Assembly (NCBI GenBank): GCA_026552835.1
Contig: JAPMTY010000073.1
Span: 1-14,028 of the forward strand
DNA: 14,028 nt
Reading direction: 5' to 3'
From: Candidatus Methanoperedens sp.
GTDB lineage: Archaea; Halobacteriota; Methanosarcinia; Methanosarcinales; Methanoperedenaceae
Below are positions 6,016 through 12,957 of the stretch, one piece after another. Under the pieces are notes generated by a model that saw nothing but the letters and a program-made list of their open reading frames with translations, was not told where the DNA came from and made no database searches. Every line of letters starts with the position of its first letter. The first letter of the stretch is position 1. A program made the position numbers and the translations under genes.

Positions 6016-6035
6016 TTATGTTTGAGTGAACATAA
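6016..6035. promoter_or_regulatory. Perfect inverted repeat, candidate ModE-type operator
   Basis: TTATGTT and AACATAA form an exact 7-bp inverted repeat around a 6-base spacer. The 20-bp site lies on the predicted start of transcription, just downstream of the TATA-like box, where a bound dimer would block initiation. The adjacent upstream gene encodes a ModE-family winged-helix protein, the obvious candidate binder. The symmetry is seen directly; the ligand and direction of control are inferred. Confidence 0.55.
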
Positions 6036-6047
6036 AGAGGCAATAAT

Positions 6048-6932
6048 ATGAAAAACCTTTTTGCTAAAATAATTTTTGTTTCGATTTTAATATCGCTCTT
6101 TGCTGGATGCGTCCAGCAGGCACCGACTGTAAACACAACATCCCCAACACCCACCGCATCCGCCCCGCAGGATTTGCGCCTGGCGACGACCACTTCCACA
6201 TGCGATACGGGATTGCTCGACGTGCTGAACAAGAAATTCGAGGACGAAAATAACGTGAAAATCCTGACTGTATGTGAGGGAACGGGCAAAGCTATAGCTA
6301 CGGGTGAGCTTGGCGCTGCTGACGTTGTGATGGTGCATGCAGTCCAGGCTGAATTAAAGGCAGTTGCCAATGGGAGTTTCATAAACCGCGAATACATGAT
6401 GTACAATTATTTCGTAATCATCGGACCTGAGAACGACCCCGCAGGAATAAAGAATGCAACAAATGCTACGGATGCTTTCCGAAGGATTGCCGCGAAGCAG
6501 TCCCCCTTCATATCGCGCGGCGATAGCTCAGGCACAGATATAATGGAAAAATCAATCTGGAAAGCTGCGAACATCACGCCGGGCGGAATGTGGTATCAAT
6601 CAATAGGAAAAGGCATGGGCGAGACTATAACTACTGCCGACATCAAGGAAGGTTATACACTCTCCGACCGGGGAACATATCTTGCCATGAAGGATAAAAT
6701 ACAACTGAAGCTCCTTTTCGAATCTGACCAGAAGTATCTTTTCAATCCTTACCATGTTATGGCTGTAAACCCTGCGAAGTTCCCGAACGTGAAATACGAC
6801 CTTGCAATGAAATATGTCAACTATACGACATCGCCAGAGGGGCAGGACATCATAAGGAATTACGGTAAGGACAAATACGGTGAAGCGCTTTTCGTGCCCG
6901 AGGAAGATGCGGGCAACGTGACAAGTTCATGA
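6048..6932 (+). CDS. tupA: Tungstate-binding lipoprotein TupA
   Basis: This 294-residue extracytoplasmic solute-binding protein of a tungstate ABC importer has a signal peptide (MKNLFAKIIFVSILISLFAG) ending in a lipobox with Cys21. A Ser/Thr/Pro-rich linker (26-40) tethers the binding domain. Family marks are LATTTSTCDTGLLD (45-58), with the TTTS oxyanion loop; CEGTGKAIATGELGAADVVMVHA (76-98); REYMMYNYFVIIGPENDPAGI (114-134); and SRGDSSGTDIMEKSIWKAA (156-174), where many relatives have His after GT. TupA proteins bind tungstate very tightly and select it over molybdate, though the sequence alone does not exclude molybdate. The permease (TupB) and ATPase (TupC) genes do not follow; fwdE begins within 19 bases of the stop. 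GAGG at 6037-6040 supports the start. An operator-like inverted repeat lies upstream. Confidence 0.88.
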   Translation: MKNLFAKIIFVSILISLFAGCVQQAPTVNTTSPTPTASAPQDLRLATTTSTCDTGLLDVLNKKFEDENNVKILTVCEGTGKAIATGELGAADVVMVHAVQAELKAVANGSFINREYMMYNYFVIIGPENDPAGIKNATNATDAFRRIAAKQSPFISRGDSSGTDIMEKSIWKAANITPGGMWYQSIGKGMGETITTADIKEGYTLSDRGTYLAMKDKIQLKLLFESDQKYLFNPYHVMAVNPAKFPNVKYDLAMKYVNYTTSPEGQDIIRNYGKDKYGEALFVPEEDAGNVTSS

Positions 6933-6951
6933 AAATATTGAGGTGACCGGT

Positions 6952-7623
6952 TTGAATCACGCTGCTCCCCATGTATGTATTCGTGCAGATTATGGCAATC
7001 CTTTCAAAGTGCCTTCAGGAACAGAATCCTGCATGGATGATGTCATAAAGAAAATCACCGACCCATATCTTCTTTTCCAGATAGAGCGGGTGAGTTCATT
7101 CCATGGCTACCTGAGCACAGGGGCATTCATCGGCATCCAGATGCTCAATATCGCAAGACAGGTGCTGGATGCGAATTTCGGGGAGCAACTGTATGTCACC
7201 TGTGAAACGTACAATTGCCTTCCTGACCCGTTCCAGATCCTTGCCGGGTGCACCATCGGGAACAAGAAATTGAATATAAAGGATTACGGCAAGATGGCTG
7301 TCGTGGTCAACAAGAGAGCGCCGGAAGGACAGAAACAAATCAGAAGCGTCAGGATTGTGCTTGATCCCGCAAAAACGGCGCAATATCCGCGACTTCATGA
7401 GTGGTACATGAAAACAGGGAAAGTTTCTCATGAGGAGGCAGTATCGTTGCTTATCGATGCCGGAGAAAGCGTGTACACATATCAAATTATGAACATCGAA
7501 TTATCGGAAAAACCAGAAAAACGCATAGCTCTATGCGATAACTGCGGCGAGAGTTTTGTCCAGAAAAACGATGGGGCTCTGTGCCTCGCCTGTATGGAAA
7601 ATATTGCAGTGTTAAAGGAGTAA
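6952..7623 (+). CDS. fwdE: Formylmethanofuran dehydrogenase subunit E (FmdE family)
   Basis: This 223-residue FmdE-domain protein has a C-terminal zinc ribbon. The FmdE core shows SSFHGYLSTGAFIGIQML (48-65, His51), VTCETYNCLPDPFQILAGCTIGN (82-104, with Cys84, Cys89, Cys100) and LNIKDYGKMAVVV (107-119). The ribbon is CDNCG at 195-199 with CLAC at 211-214. It is an accessory subunit of the complex that reversibly reduces CO2 to formylmethanofuran, first in the E-F-A-C-D-B cluster; its exact role in the complex is not settled. I chose TTG at 6952 because GAGGTGA (6940-6946) is well placed before it. A GTG at 6943 is part of that ribosome site and has none of its own. The gene lies 19 bases after tupA with no promoter or terminator between, so tupA and the enzyme genes are probably cotranscribed. 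Confidence 0.87.
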   Translation: MNHAAPHVCIRADYGNPFKVPSGTESCMDDVIKKITDPYLLFQIERVSSFHGYLSTGAFIGIQMLNIARQVLDANFGEQLYVTCETYNCLPDPFQILAGCTIGNKKLNIKDYGKMAVVVNKRAPEGQKQIRSVRIVLDPAKTAQYPRLHEWYMKTGKVSHEEAVSLLIDAGESVYTYQIMNIELSEKPEKRIALCDNCGESFVQKNDGALCLACMENIAVLKE

Positions 7624-7626
7624 TAT

Positions 7627-8658
7627 ATGAAAGAGGTAGTGTTTGAAACAAAGGAAGATAAGACCCTGGTATATCTTCCGGAAAAGTGTATAGGATGCGC
7701 AACATGTACAATGATGTGTCCCAAAGACGACCTGGTGATAGGCTCGGTTGGAGCGGTGGCACGTGGGCTTATCAACAAGGACTTTCTCCAGAAAGGAAAA
7801 GGCGGCTGTCTTATATGCGGCATGTGTTCAAAGGTATGCCCGACAGGCGCGCTTGAGATAAGAAAAGCAGGCAAGGCGGAGATGGACGACTCCTATCTCT
7901 ACGGCGCATTGAAGCCCACTGTGGTTAACGAAAAATGCATCCGATGCGGGATGTGCGCCGAGGTGTGCCCGCAGGATTGTATAGAAGTACAGAAGCGCAA
8001 ACTTGCCCAGGACGGAAGCCTCAGCATGGACGGGAAAACCATCATCGACCAGAAATGCTGCGTGCACTGCGGCTGGTGCGCCTCAATATGCCCTGTTGAG
8101 GCAATAACAATGGAGAAACCATTTTCGGGAGAATTTTCAAGGGATGAAAGTGTGTGCCAGACGTGCCGCACCTGCGTGAATACATGTCCATGCGATGCTC
8201 TTTTTAACAAGGAGTGGAAAGCCGGGGAAAGGGTTGAGAAAGTGACGCACAGACCAGATGCCTGCATATACTGCGGCGCCTGTTCCGTTGCCTGCCCGGT
8301 GGGAGCAATTACAGTCAAAAAGTCTGCTATCCTGCCTGATATGAAGAAAAAGCAGATATTTGAGAAAAAGCTAACAGCGGAGCCGACTCCACGACCAATG
8401 CTGACCTCAACACTTATCACGGACGAGGAGGCATGCCTTGGCTGCGGCAACTGCGTTATCGCCTGCCCTGTTAATGCATTATCTGACCCATATCTTGCGG
8501 CCGGACATCTCAATGAAATCGACACCAAGCCGCTGCTTGAGGTTGAGAATGGCAAAGTGAATGTGGTAAACCAGGAAGTATGCGGTTCGTGTGCTACATG
8601 CAGCCTGATATGTCCAACTGATGCGATACGGCTTGAGAAAAGGGAGGTAGCGAAATGA
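7627..8658 (+). CDS. fwdF: Polyferredoxin subunit F of formylmethanofuran dehydrogenase
   Basis: This 343-residue electron-transfer subunit has eight CxxCxxCxxxCP motifs, each for one [4Fe-4S] cluster: CIGCATCTMMCP, CLICGMCSKVCP, CIRCGMCAEVCP, CVHCGWCASICP, CQTCRTCVNTCP, CIYCGACSVACP, CLGCGNCVIACP and CGSCATCSLICP. Eight clusters, pairing into four ferredoxin-like domains, is the number known for FwdF, which wires electrons along the complex to the catalytic FwdB. The third motif follows a longer linker, as in the family. AAGGAG at 7615-7620 lies six bases before the ATG. Its stop overlaps the fwdA start (ATGA), so translation of F and A is likely coupled. Other polyferredoxins such as MvhB are similar, but the eight-motif length and the neighbours settle the call. 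Confidence 0.93.
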   Translation: MKEVVFETKEDKTLVYLPEKCIGCATCTMMCPKDDLVIGSVGAVARGLINKDFLQKGKGGCLICGMCSKVCPTGALEIRKAGKAEMDDSYLYGALKPTVVNEKCIRCGMCAEVCPQDCIEVQKRKLAQDGSLSMDGKTIIDQKCCVHCGWCASICPVEAITMEKPFSGEFSRDESVCQTCRTCVNTCPCDALFNKEWKAGERVEKVTHRPDACIYCGACSVACPVGAITVKKSAILPDMKKKQIFEKKLTAEPTPRPMLTSTLITDEEACLGCGNCVIACPVNALSDPYLAAGHLNEIDTKPLLEVENGKVNVVNQEVCGSCATCSLICPTDAIRLEKREVAK

Positions 8659-10427
8659 CAGGTACAATGATTATCAGGAACGGGTATGTTTTCGACCCGT
8701 TGAATGAAATTGATGGGGAAATAAAGGATATTTTTATAAAAGACGGAAAGATCGTGGAAGACCTCACAGGCAGCGGTCTCCGGGATGCAAAAGTAATAGA
8801 TGCCAGAGGAAAAACCGTGATGCCTGGCGGTGTTGACTCGCACTCTCATGTCGCAGGCGCAAAGGTGAACGGCGGAAGGATGATGTGCCCTGAGGATCGC
8901 TATAAATGGGTGACAAAGAAGACAGACCTCACCCACAGCGGGAGCGGGAATACCGTGCCCTCGGTGTACGTCCAGGGTTATGATTATGCAAAAATGGGAT
9001 ATACAACAGTCTTTGAGGCTGCGATACCTCCGATGGAAGCGCGGCATACCCATGAAGAGATGCGCTCAACTCCTATTCTGGACATGGGCGGATATCTTGT
9101 TCTTGGAAATAACTGGTTCATAATGCGCTACCTCAAGGCAGGGGATATTGAAAAAGCAGCCGCGTATGTGGCGTGGATGATGAGAACGCATAAAGCATAC
9201 GGAATAAAGTGCGTCAATCCGGCAGGTGTTGAGAACTGGGGCTGGGGAATGAACGTGAGTTCGCTGGATGAGCCAAATATACATTTTGGAATCACTCCAA
9301 GAGAAGTAATCCATGGCCTTGCAGAAGTAAACGAAATGCTGGGAATGCCTATGTCACTGCACCTTCATGCTAACAATCTGGGGCATCCGGGATGCTGGGA
9401 AACTACAAGGGATTCTCTTGAAGTGACTCGCGATGTGAAAGTCGAATGCAAGATGGATGTAGAATGGCAAAAGACAAAGATCGATCCGCAGAGGAACCAG
9501 AGTGTATATCTGGCGCATGCCCAGTTCAACTCGTTTGGTGGAACCTCCTGGGGGGATTTTAATTCCGGGGCAAAAGGGATTGTAGATTATGTAAACAAGT
9601 CTGATCATGTTGTAATAGATAACGGCGCTGTTCCCTTCGGGCCGGCAACAGTAATGACAGGAGACGGGCCTGCGATACATCATCTTTACAAGCTCACCGG
9701 CAACAAGTGGTCTAATAAAGACGTCGAGCTTGAGTGCGGTTCTGGTATTCTTTCATTCAATTACCTGAAAGCAAATCCGGTACACAGCGTGGAATGGGCT
9801 ATCGGGCTTGAGCTTTTGCTTCTTGTCAATGATCCCTGGAAGACCATCCTGACCACCGACCATCCTAACGGCGGGCCTTTCACCAAATATCCGCAGGTTA
9901 TCACCTGGCTCATGTCAAAGAAAGCCAGGGATGCTACTTTTGCCGAATGCCACAAGTGGGCGCAGGACAGGAGCAGCCTTGGGGGCACTGACCGCGAGAT
10001 GACACTCAATGAGATAGCAATCCTCACAAGGGCAAACCCTGCAAGGACCATAGGGATAGCTCACAGGAAAGGACATCTTGGAGCAGGAGCGGATGGGGAT
10101 GTGACCATATACGACTTCGATCCCACGAAATTTGACGTAAACGACTATACAAAGATCATACGAGGGTTCCAGAATGCCGCTTACACAATAAAGGACGGCG
10201 GGGTTGTGGCACAGAACGGCGAGATAATGTCAGTTCCACATGGCAGGACATTCTTCAGCGAAGCCCATATGGACGATGGGCTTGAGAAAGAAATGTTAAA
10301 AGACGTTAAAGAGTGGTTCAAGTATTACACTCTTGGCTTTGCGCAGTATCCCGTTCCTGATAAGTACATCCGCAACCCTGCGCCTGTGCAGGTAAACAAA
10401 CCCCTTGAAGCGATCGTGGGAAGGTGA
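8655..10427 (+). CDS. fwdA: Formylmethanofuran dehydrogenase subunit A (amidohydrolase)
   Basis: This 590-residue metal-dependent amidohydrolase subunit condenses formate, made by FwdB and channelled to it, with methanofuran to give formylmethanofuran, or runs in reverse during methane oxidation. Metal-binding residues of the fold are visible: His63 and His65 in PGGVDSHSH, Lys185 in YGIKCVNPAG (the likely carboxylated lysine), His236/His238 in SLHLHANNLGHPGCW, His288 in YLAHAQFNSFGG, and Asp402 in TTDHPNGGPF, the catalytic aspartate. The C-terminus has GIAHRKGHLGAGADGDVTIYD, usual in amidohydrolases. The length fits the family. The start overlaps the fwdF stop, and GGAGGT (8643-8648) sits six bases ahead of it, so the ATG at 8655 is preferred over the Met four codons later. 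It is the largest gene of the operon. Confidence 0.95.
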   Translation: MTGTMIIRNGYVFDPLNEIDGEIKDIFIKDGKIVEDLTGSGLRDAKVIDARGKTVMPGGVDSHSHVAGAKVNGGRMMCPEDRYKWVTKKTDLTHSGSGNTVPSVYVQGYDYAKMGYTTVFEAAIPPMEARHTHEEMRSTPILDMGGYLVLGNNWFIMRYLKAGDIEKAAAYVAWMMRTHKAYGIKCVNPAGVENWGWGMNVSSLDEPNIHFGITPREVIHGLAEVNEMLGMPMSLHLHANNLGHPGCWETTRDSLEVTRDVKVECKMDVEWQKTKIDPQRNQSVYLAHAQFNSFGGTSWGDFNSGAKGIVDYVNKSDHVVIDNGAVPFGPATVMTGDGPAIHHLYKLTGNKWSNKDVELECGSGILSFNYLKANPVHSVEWAIGLELLLLVNDPWKTILTTDHPNGGPFTKYPQVITWLMSKKARDATFAECHKWAQDRSSLGGTDREMTLNEIAILTRANPARTIGIAHRKGHLGAGADGDVTIYDFDPTKFDVNDYTKIIRGFQNAAYTIKDGGVVAQNGEIMSVPHGRTFFSEAHMDDGLEKEMLKDVKEWFKYYTLGFAQYPVPDKYIRNPAPVQVNKPLEAIVGR

Positions 10428-10432
10428 AAGTT

Positions 10433-11242
10433 ATGAGTGAAGTAATACTCAAACCAAAAGGCATCATTGATATAATGGTCGAGGCGGAAGTCATCAACCC
10501 GGATATCTTTGCGGGAAAGACGACGAGTGAAATTGAACAGTTAATCGTGTGGCAGGGAGCAAAACAACTTCCGCTTTCATATTTCTTTGATGTTGAGGGA
10601 AGCGCAGGGAACGCGGCAGCGGATACGAAGATCATTGTAAAAGGCGATGTATCAAGAGTGAAGCATATCGGGCATGGCATGAAAGCCGGGGAGATAGTGA
10701 TAGAAGGCTCATCGGGCATGCATGTAGGCTCTGAAATGATAGGAGGAAGCATCCTCGTGAAAGGCGACGCAGGCTCATGGGCAGGTATGGAGATGAAAGG
10801 CGGAACTCTGCACATAACCGGGAATGCAGGCGACCATGTCGGATGCGCTTACAGGGGAAGCTGGAGAGGAATGAATGGAGGAAAAATTATCATAGATGGA
10901 AATGCGAAGAGCCAGCTCGGAGGCGGAATGAACGGAGGAGAGATTCGTGTTGGTGGAAATGTTGAGAATTTCGCAGGAATAAGAATGAATAGCGGGATCA
11001 TCGTGGTAAATGGCGATGCTATCCGCGGCGTGGGCGCAGAAATGGCAGGCGGTACCTTTGTCGTTAGCGGGAAGGTCAAACAATTATCACCCGGTTTTGA
11101 ATATACAGGCACGGAAAAGAACCCGAAAGTTGGTGAAACAGTGCTGTCAGGAGAATTTATGAAATTCGCGGGCGACTATGCGATAAGTAAGACACCAAAA
11201 GGGATTTTGTATGCTTCAAAAGAAGCCAATGAGGAGGTGTGA
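10433..11242 (+). CDS. fwdC: Formylmethanofuran dehydrogenase subunit C (beta-helix)
   Basis: This 269-residue subunit resembles the C-terminal beta-helix domain of glutamate synthase; it is a structural scaffold that packs against FwdA and FwdB. After an N-terminal 65 residues come about seven coils of the type GM-x-GG-x-I-x-V-x-G-x-A: EMIGGSILVKGDAG, EMKGGTLHITGNAG, GMNGGKIIIDGNA, GMNGGEIRVGGNV, RMNSGIIVVNGDA and EMAGGTFVVSGKV are clear ones. An insert, CAYRGSWRG, interrupts the middle, as in the family. AAGGTGA (10421-10427) is well spaced for the ATG at 10433; the GTG at 10424 is part of that site and is a poor start. It follows fwdA by five bases and precedes fwdD by three, behind a GGAGGTG site. 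Confidence 0.92.
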   Translation: MSEVILKPKGIIDIMVEAEVINPDIFAGKTTSEIEQLIVWQGAKQLPLSYFFDVEGSAGNAAADTKIIVKGDVSRVKHIGHGMKAGEIVIEGSSGMHVGSEMIGGSILVKGDAGSWAGMEMKGGTLHITGNAGDHVGCAYRGSWRGMNGGKIIIDGNAKSQLGGGMNGGEIRVGGNVENFAGIRMNSGIIVVNGDAIRGVGAEMAGGTFVVSGKVKQLSPGFEYTGTEKNPKVGETVLSGEFMKFAGDYAISKTPKGILYASKEANEEV

Positions 11243-11245
11243 AGC

Positions 11246-11641
11246 ATGAGGATCAAGGTATTGTTGAACTCAGGAAGCACGATAAACGAGGGCAGGCTTG
11301 CCAAGGGCGGAGACAAATTATCTCCGGAATACCAGAAGGAATGCGCGGTGGCAGTTATTCATCCCAGGATATTCAAAGAACTTGGCTGTCCGAAAAGGAT
11401 AAAAGTGATATCGCGTGATGAAACTCGTGAGGTCGTTGTCACCGCAAAGTGTGAGGATTCGGTCACGCCCGAACAGATATTCATGCCAAGATCGATATGG
11501 CCAAACGTGGTTGTAGAACCTGAGACTTTCTCCACAGGGTCTCCCCTCTACAAGGGAAGCCCGGTTTTCATCGAAGCCACGGAAGAAGAAGTAAAAAGCG
11601 CAGAAGACATTGTGCTCAAAGTCTATGCAGGGAGGAGATAA
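11246..11641 (+). CDS. fwdD: Formylmethanofuran dehydrogenase subunit D
   Basis: This 131-residue subunit is of the molybdopterin dinucleotide-binding type (the small domain that, in formate dehydrogenases, forms the C-terminus of the catalytic chain). It joins FwdB to enclose the bis-pyranopterin W/Mo cofactor. Characteristic parts are LLNSGSTINEGRLAKGGDK (6-24), the YQKECAVAVIHPRIFKELG stretch (29-47), VVTAKCEDSVTPEQIFMPRSIWPN (69-92) and FSTGSPLYKGSPVFIE (98-113), the last close to the cofactor-contacting TG.P.(Y/F)KG motif of the family. It lies three bases after fwdC, with GGAGGTG just ahead, and ends within two bases of the fwdB start. B and D being separate adjacent genes is normal for this enzyme. 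Confidence 0.92.
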   Translation: MRIKVLLNSGSTINEGRLAKGGDKLSPEYQKECAVAVIHPRIFKELGCPKRIKVISRDETREVVVTAKCEDSVTPEQIFMPRSIWPNVVVEPETFSTGSPLYKGSPVFIEATEEEVKSAEDIVLKVYAGRR

Positions 11642-11642
11642 C

Positions 11643-12950
11643 ATGGTCAGTAAGAATATTATCTGCCCTGTATGCGGGGCGTCATGTGATGACATACAGG
11701 TGGATTACGATGGCGAAAACATCACAGTGAAGAATGCCTGTAAAATGGGCAATGCCAAATTCCATGAAATTGTAAGCCACCACAGGATTAAAGAACCACA
11801 GATAAAGGAGAACGGAACATTCAGGAAAGCGCAATGGGAAGAAGCATTGGATAAAGCTGCCGAAATCCTTGTTAATGCAAAGCGTCCTCTTCTTTTCATG
11901 GGAAGTGAGACCTCCTGCGAAGCAATGGAGGTGGGTCTGCATATCGCTGAGTATCTGGGTGCAGTGGTGGATTCCAACGCAACCGAGTGCCATGGGCCGA
12001 CTGCTATGGGTATTCAGGAAGCCGGAAGAGTAGGGTCCACAGCAGGCCAGCCAAAGCAGAGGAGCAGTCTTGCGATTTACTGGGGAACCAATCCGCTTGA
12101 ATCCATGCCAAGGCACATGTCGCGGTACGGTGTCTTCCCGCGGGGATACTGGACTAAGCGCGGAAGGTTTGACAGGACTATAATCACGGTTGATCCCAGA
12201 AGGTCGATTACCGCAGATGCTTCAGACCTGCATGTGCAACTTAAACCTAACACGGATTATGAACTGCTGTCAGCCCTCCTGACACTTCTGCACGGTAAGA
12301 AGCCTCATCCTTCGGTGGAAGAGATAACCGGAGTTCCCATTTCTACTATGGAACAGATGCTTGAGATGATGAAAAACACCACTTTCGGTTCGATATACGT
12401 TGGCCTGGGATTAGCATCATCATATGGTAAACACAGGAATACCGAGCTTGCATTAAACCTTGTAAAAGAACTCAACAACCACACCAAGTTTGTGATTGGG
12501 GCTCTTCGCGGCCACTGCAATGTGGCGGGATTTAACCAGATAGCTTCTTATCTCTACGGCTACCCCTTCGGGCTGGACTTTTCCCGTGGATTCCCACGAT
12601 ACAATCCGGGTGAGTACACGGCTGTTGATTTACTCAGAGAAAAGGATGTTGATGCTGCGTTTGTGATGTCGGCTGATCTTGTCTCCCATTTCCCCGCAAC
12701 GTGTGCTGAATACCTCAAGGAGATACCCATGGCATGCATTGACATTGCACCATGCCCGACAACATTAGCTTCTGATGTCGTAATACCCGGCGTGATCGAT
12801 GCTATGGAATGCGACGGGACTTTCTACAGGCTGGATGATGTGCCTATTTATTTCCAGCCTTTTACGAAGTCGCCATTTGGATTTACACAGAGTAATGAAG
12901 ATACGATGAAGCAGTTGTTTGAGAAGATAAAGAAGCTTAAACCAAACTAA
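11643..12950 (+). CDS. fwdB: Formylmethanofuran dehydrogenase subunit B, catalytic W/Mo subunit
   Basis: This 435-residue catalytic subunit is of the formate dehydrogenase-like molybdopterin oxidoreductases; it interconverts CO2 and formate at tungsten or molybdenum. The N-terminal [4Fe-4S] motif is CPVCGASC (Cys8, 11, 15) with a fourth Cys33. Cys116 in NATECHGPTAMG is the expected metal ligand; a normal TGC codon is present, so this is the cysteine form and not the selenocysteine form. Further family marks are LAIYWGTNPLESMPRHMSRYG, ITVDPRRSITAD, GALRGHCNVAGFNQ and the C-terminal IPGVIDAMECDGTFYRLDDVP. GGAGGAG (11631-11637) is well spaced for the ATG at 11643; a GTG 33 bases upstream overlaps fwdD and is unlikely. 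Metal identity is not readable from sequence: the gene order matches the Mo-type fmd operon, while the linked tupA suggests tungsten. fdhD follows after seven bases. Confidence 0.94.
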   Translation: MVSKNIICPVCGASCDDIQVDYDGENITVKNACKMGNAKFHEIVSHHRIKEPQIKENGTFRKAQWEEALDKAAEILVNAKRPLLFMGSETSCEAMEVGLHIAEYLGAVVDSNATECHGPTAMGIQEAGRVGSTAGQPKQRSSLAIYWGTNPLESMPRHMSRYGVFPRGYWTKRGRFDRTIITVDPRRSITADASDLHVQLKPNTDYELLSALLTLLHGKKPHPSVEEITGVPISTMEQMLEMMKNTTFGSIYVGLGLASSYGKHRNTELALNLVKELNNHTKFVIGALRGHCNVAGFNQIASYLYGYPFGLDFSRGFPRYNPGEYTAVDLLREKDVDAAFVMSADLVSHFPATCAEYLKEIPMACIDIAPCPTTLASDVVIPGVIDAMECDGTFYRLDDVPIYFQPFTKSPFGFTQSNEDTMKQLFEKIKKLKPN

Positions 12951-12957
12951 TGGAGAA

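Noticed and set aside
7899..9053. Long minus-strand open frame of 384 codons
   Set aside because: It lies antisense to fwdF and fwdA, whose motifs are unmistakable. Its translation is rich in Cys, His and Ser without family features, as expected for the mirror of a conserved gene.
10600..11080. Repeated GGAAT/GGAGG-like strings suggesting a DNA tandem repeat
   Set aside because: They follow the glycine-rich beta-helix coils of FwdC; the repeat is at protein level and diverged at DNA level.
11988..11990. Possible selenocysteine at the FwdB metal site
   Set aside because: The codon for residue 116 is TGC (Cys); there is no in-frame TGA.
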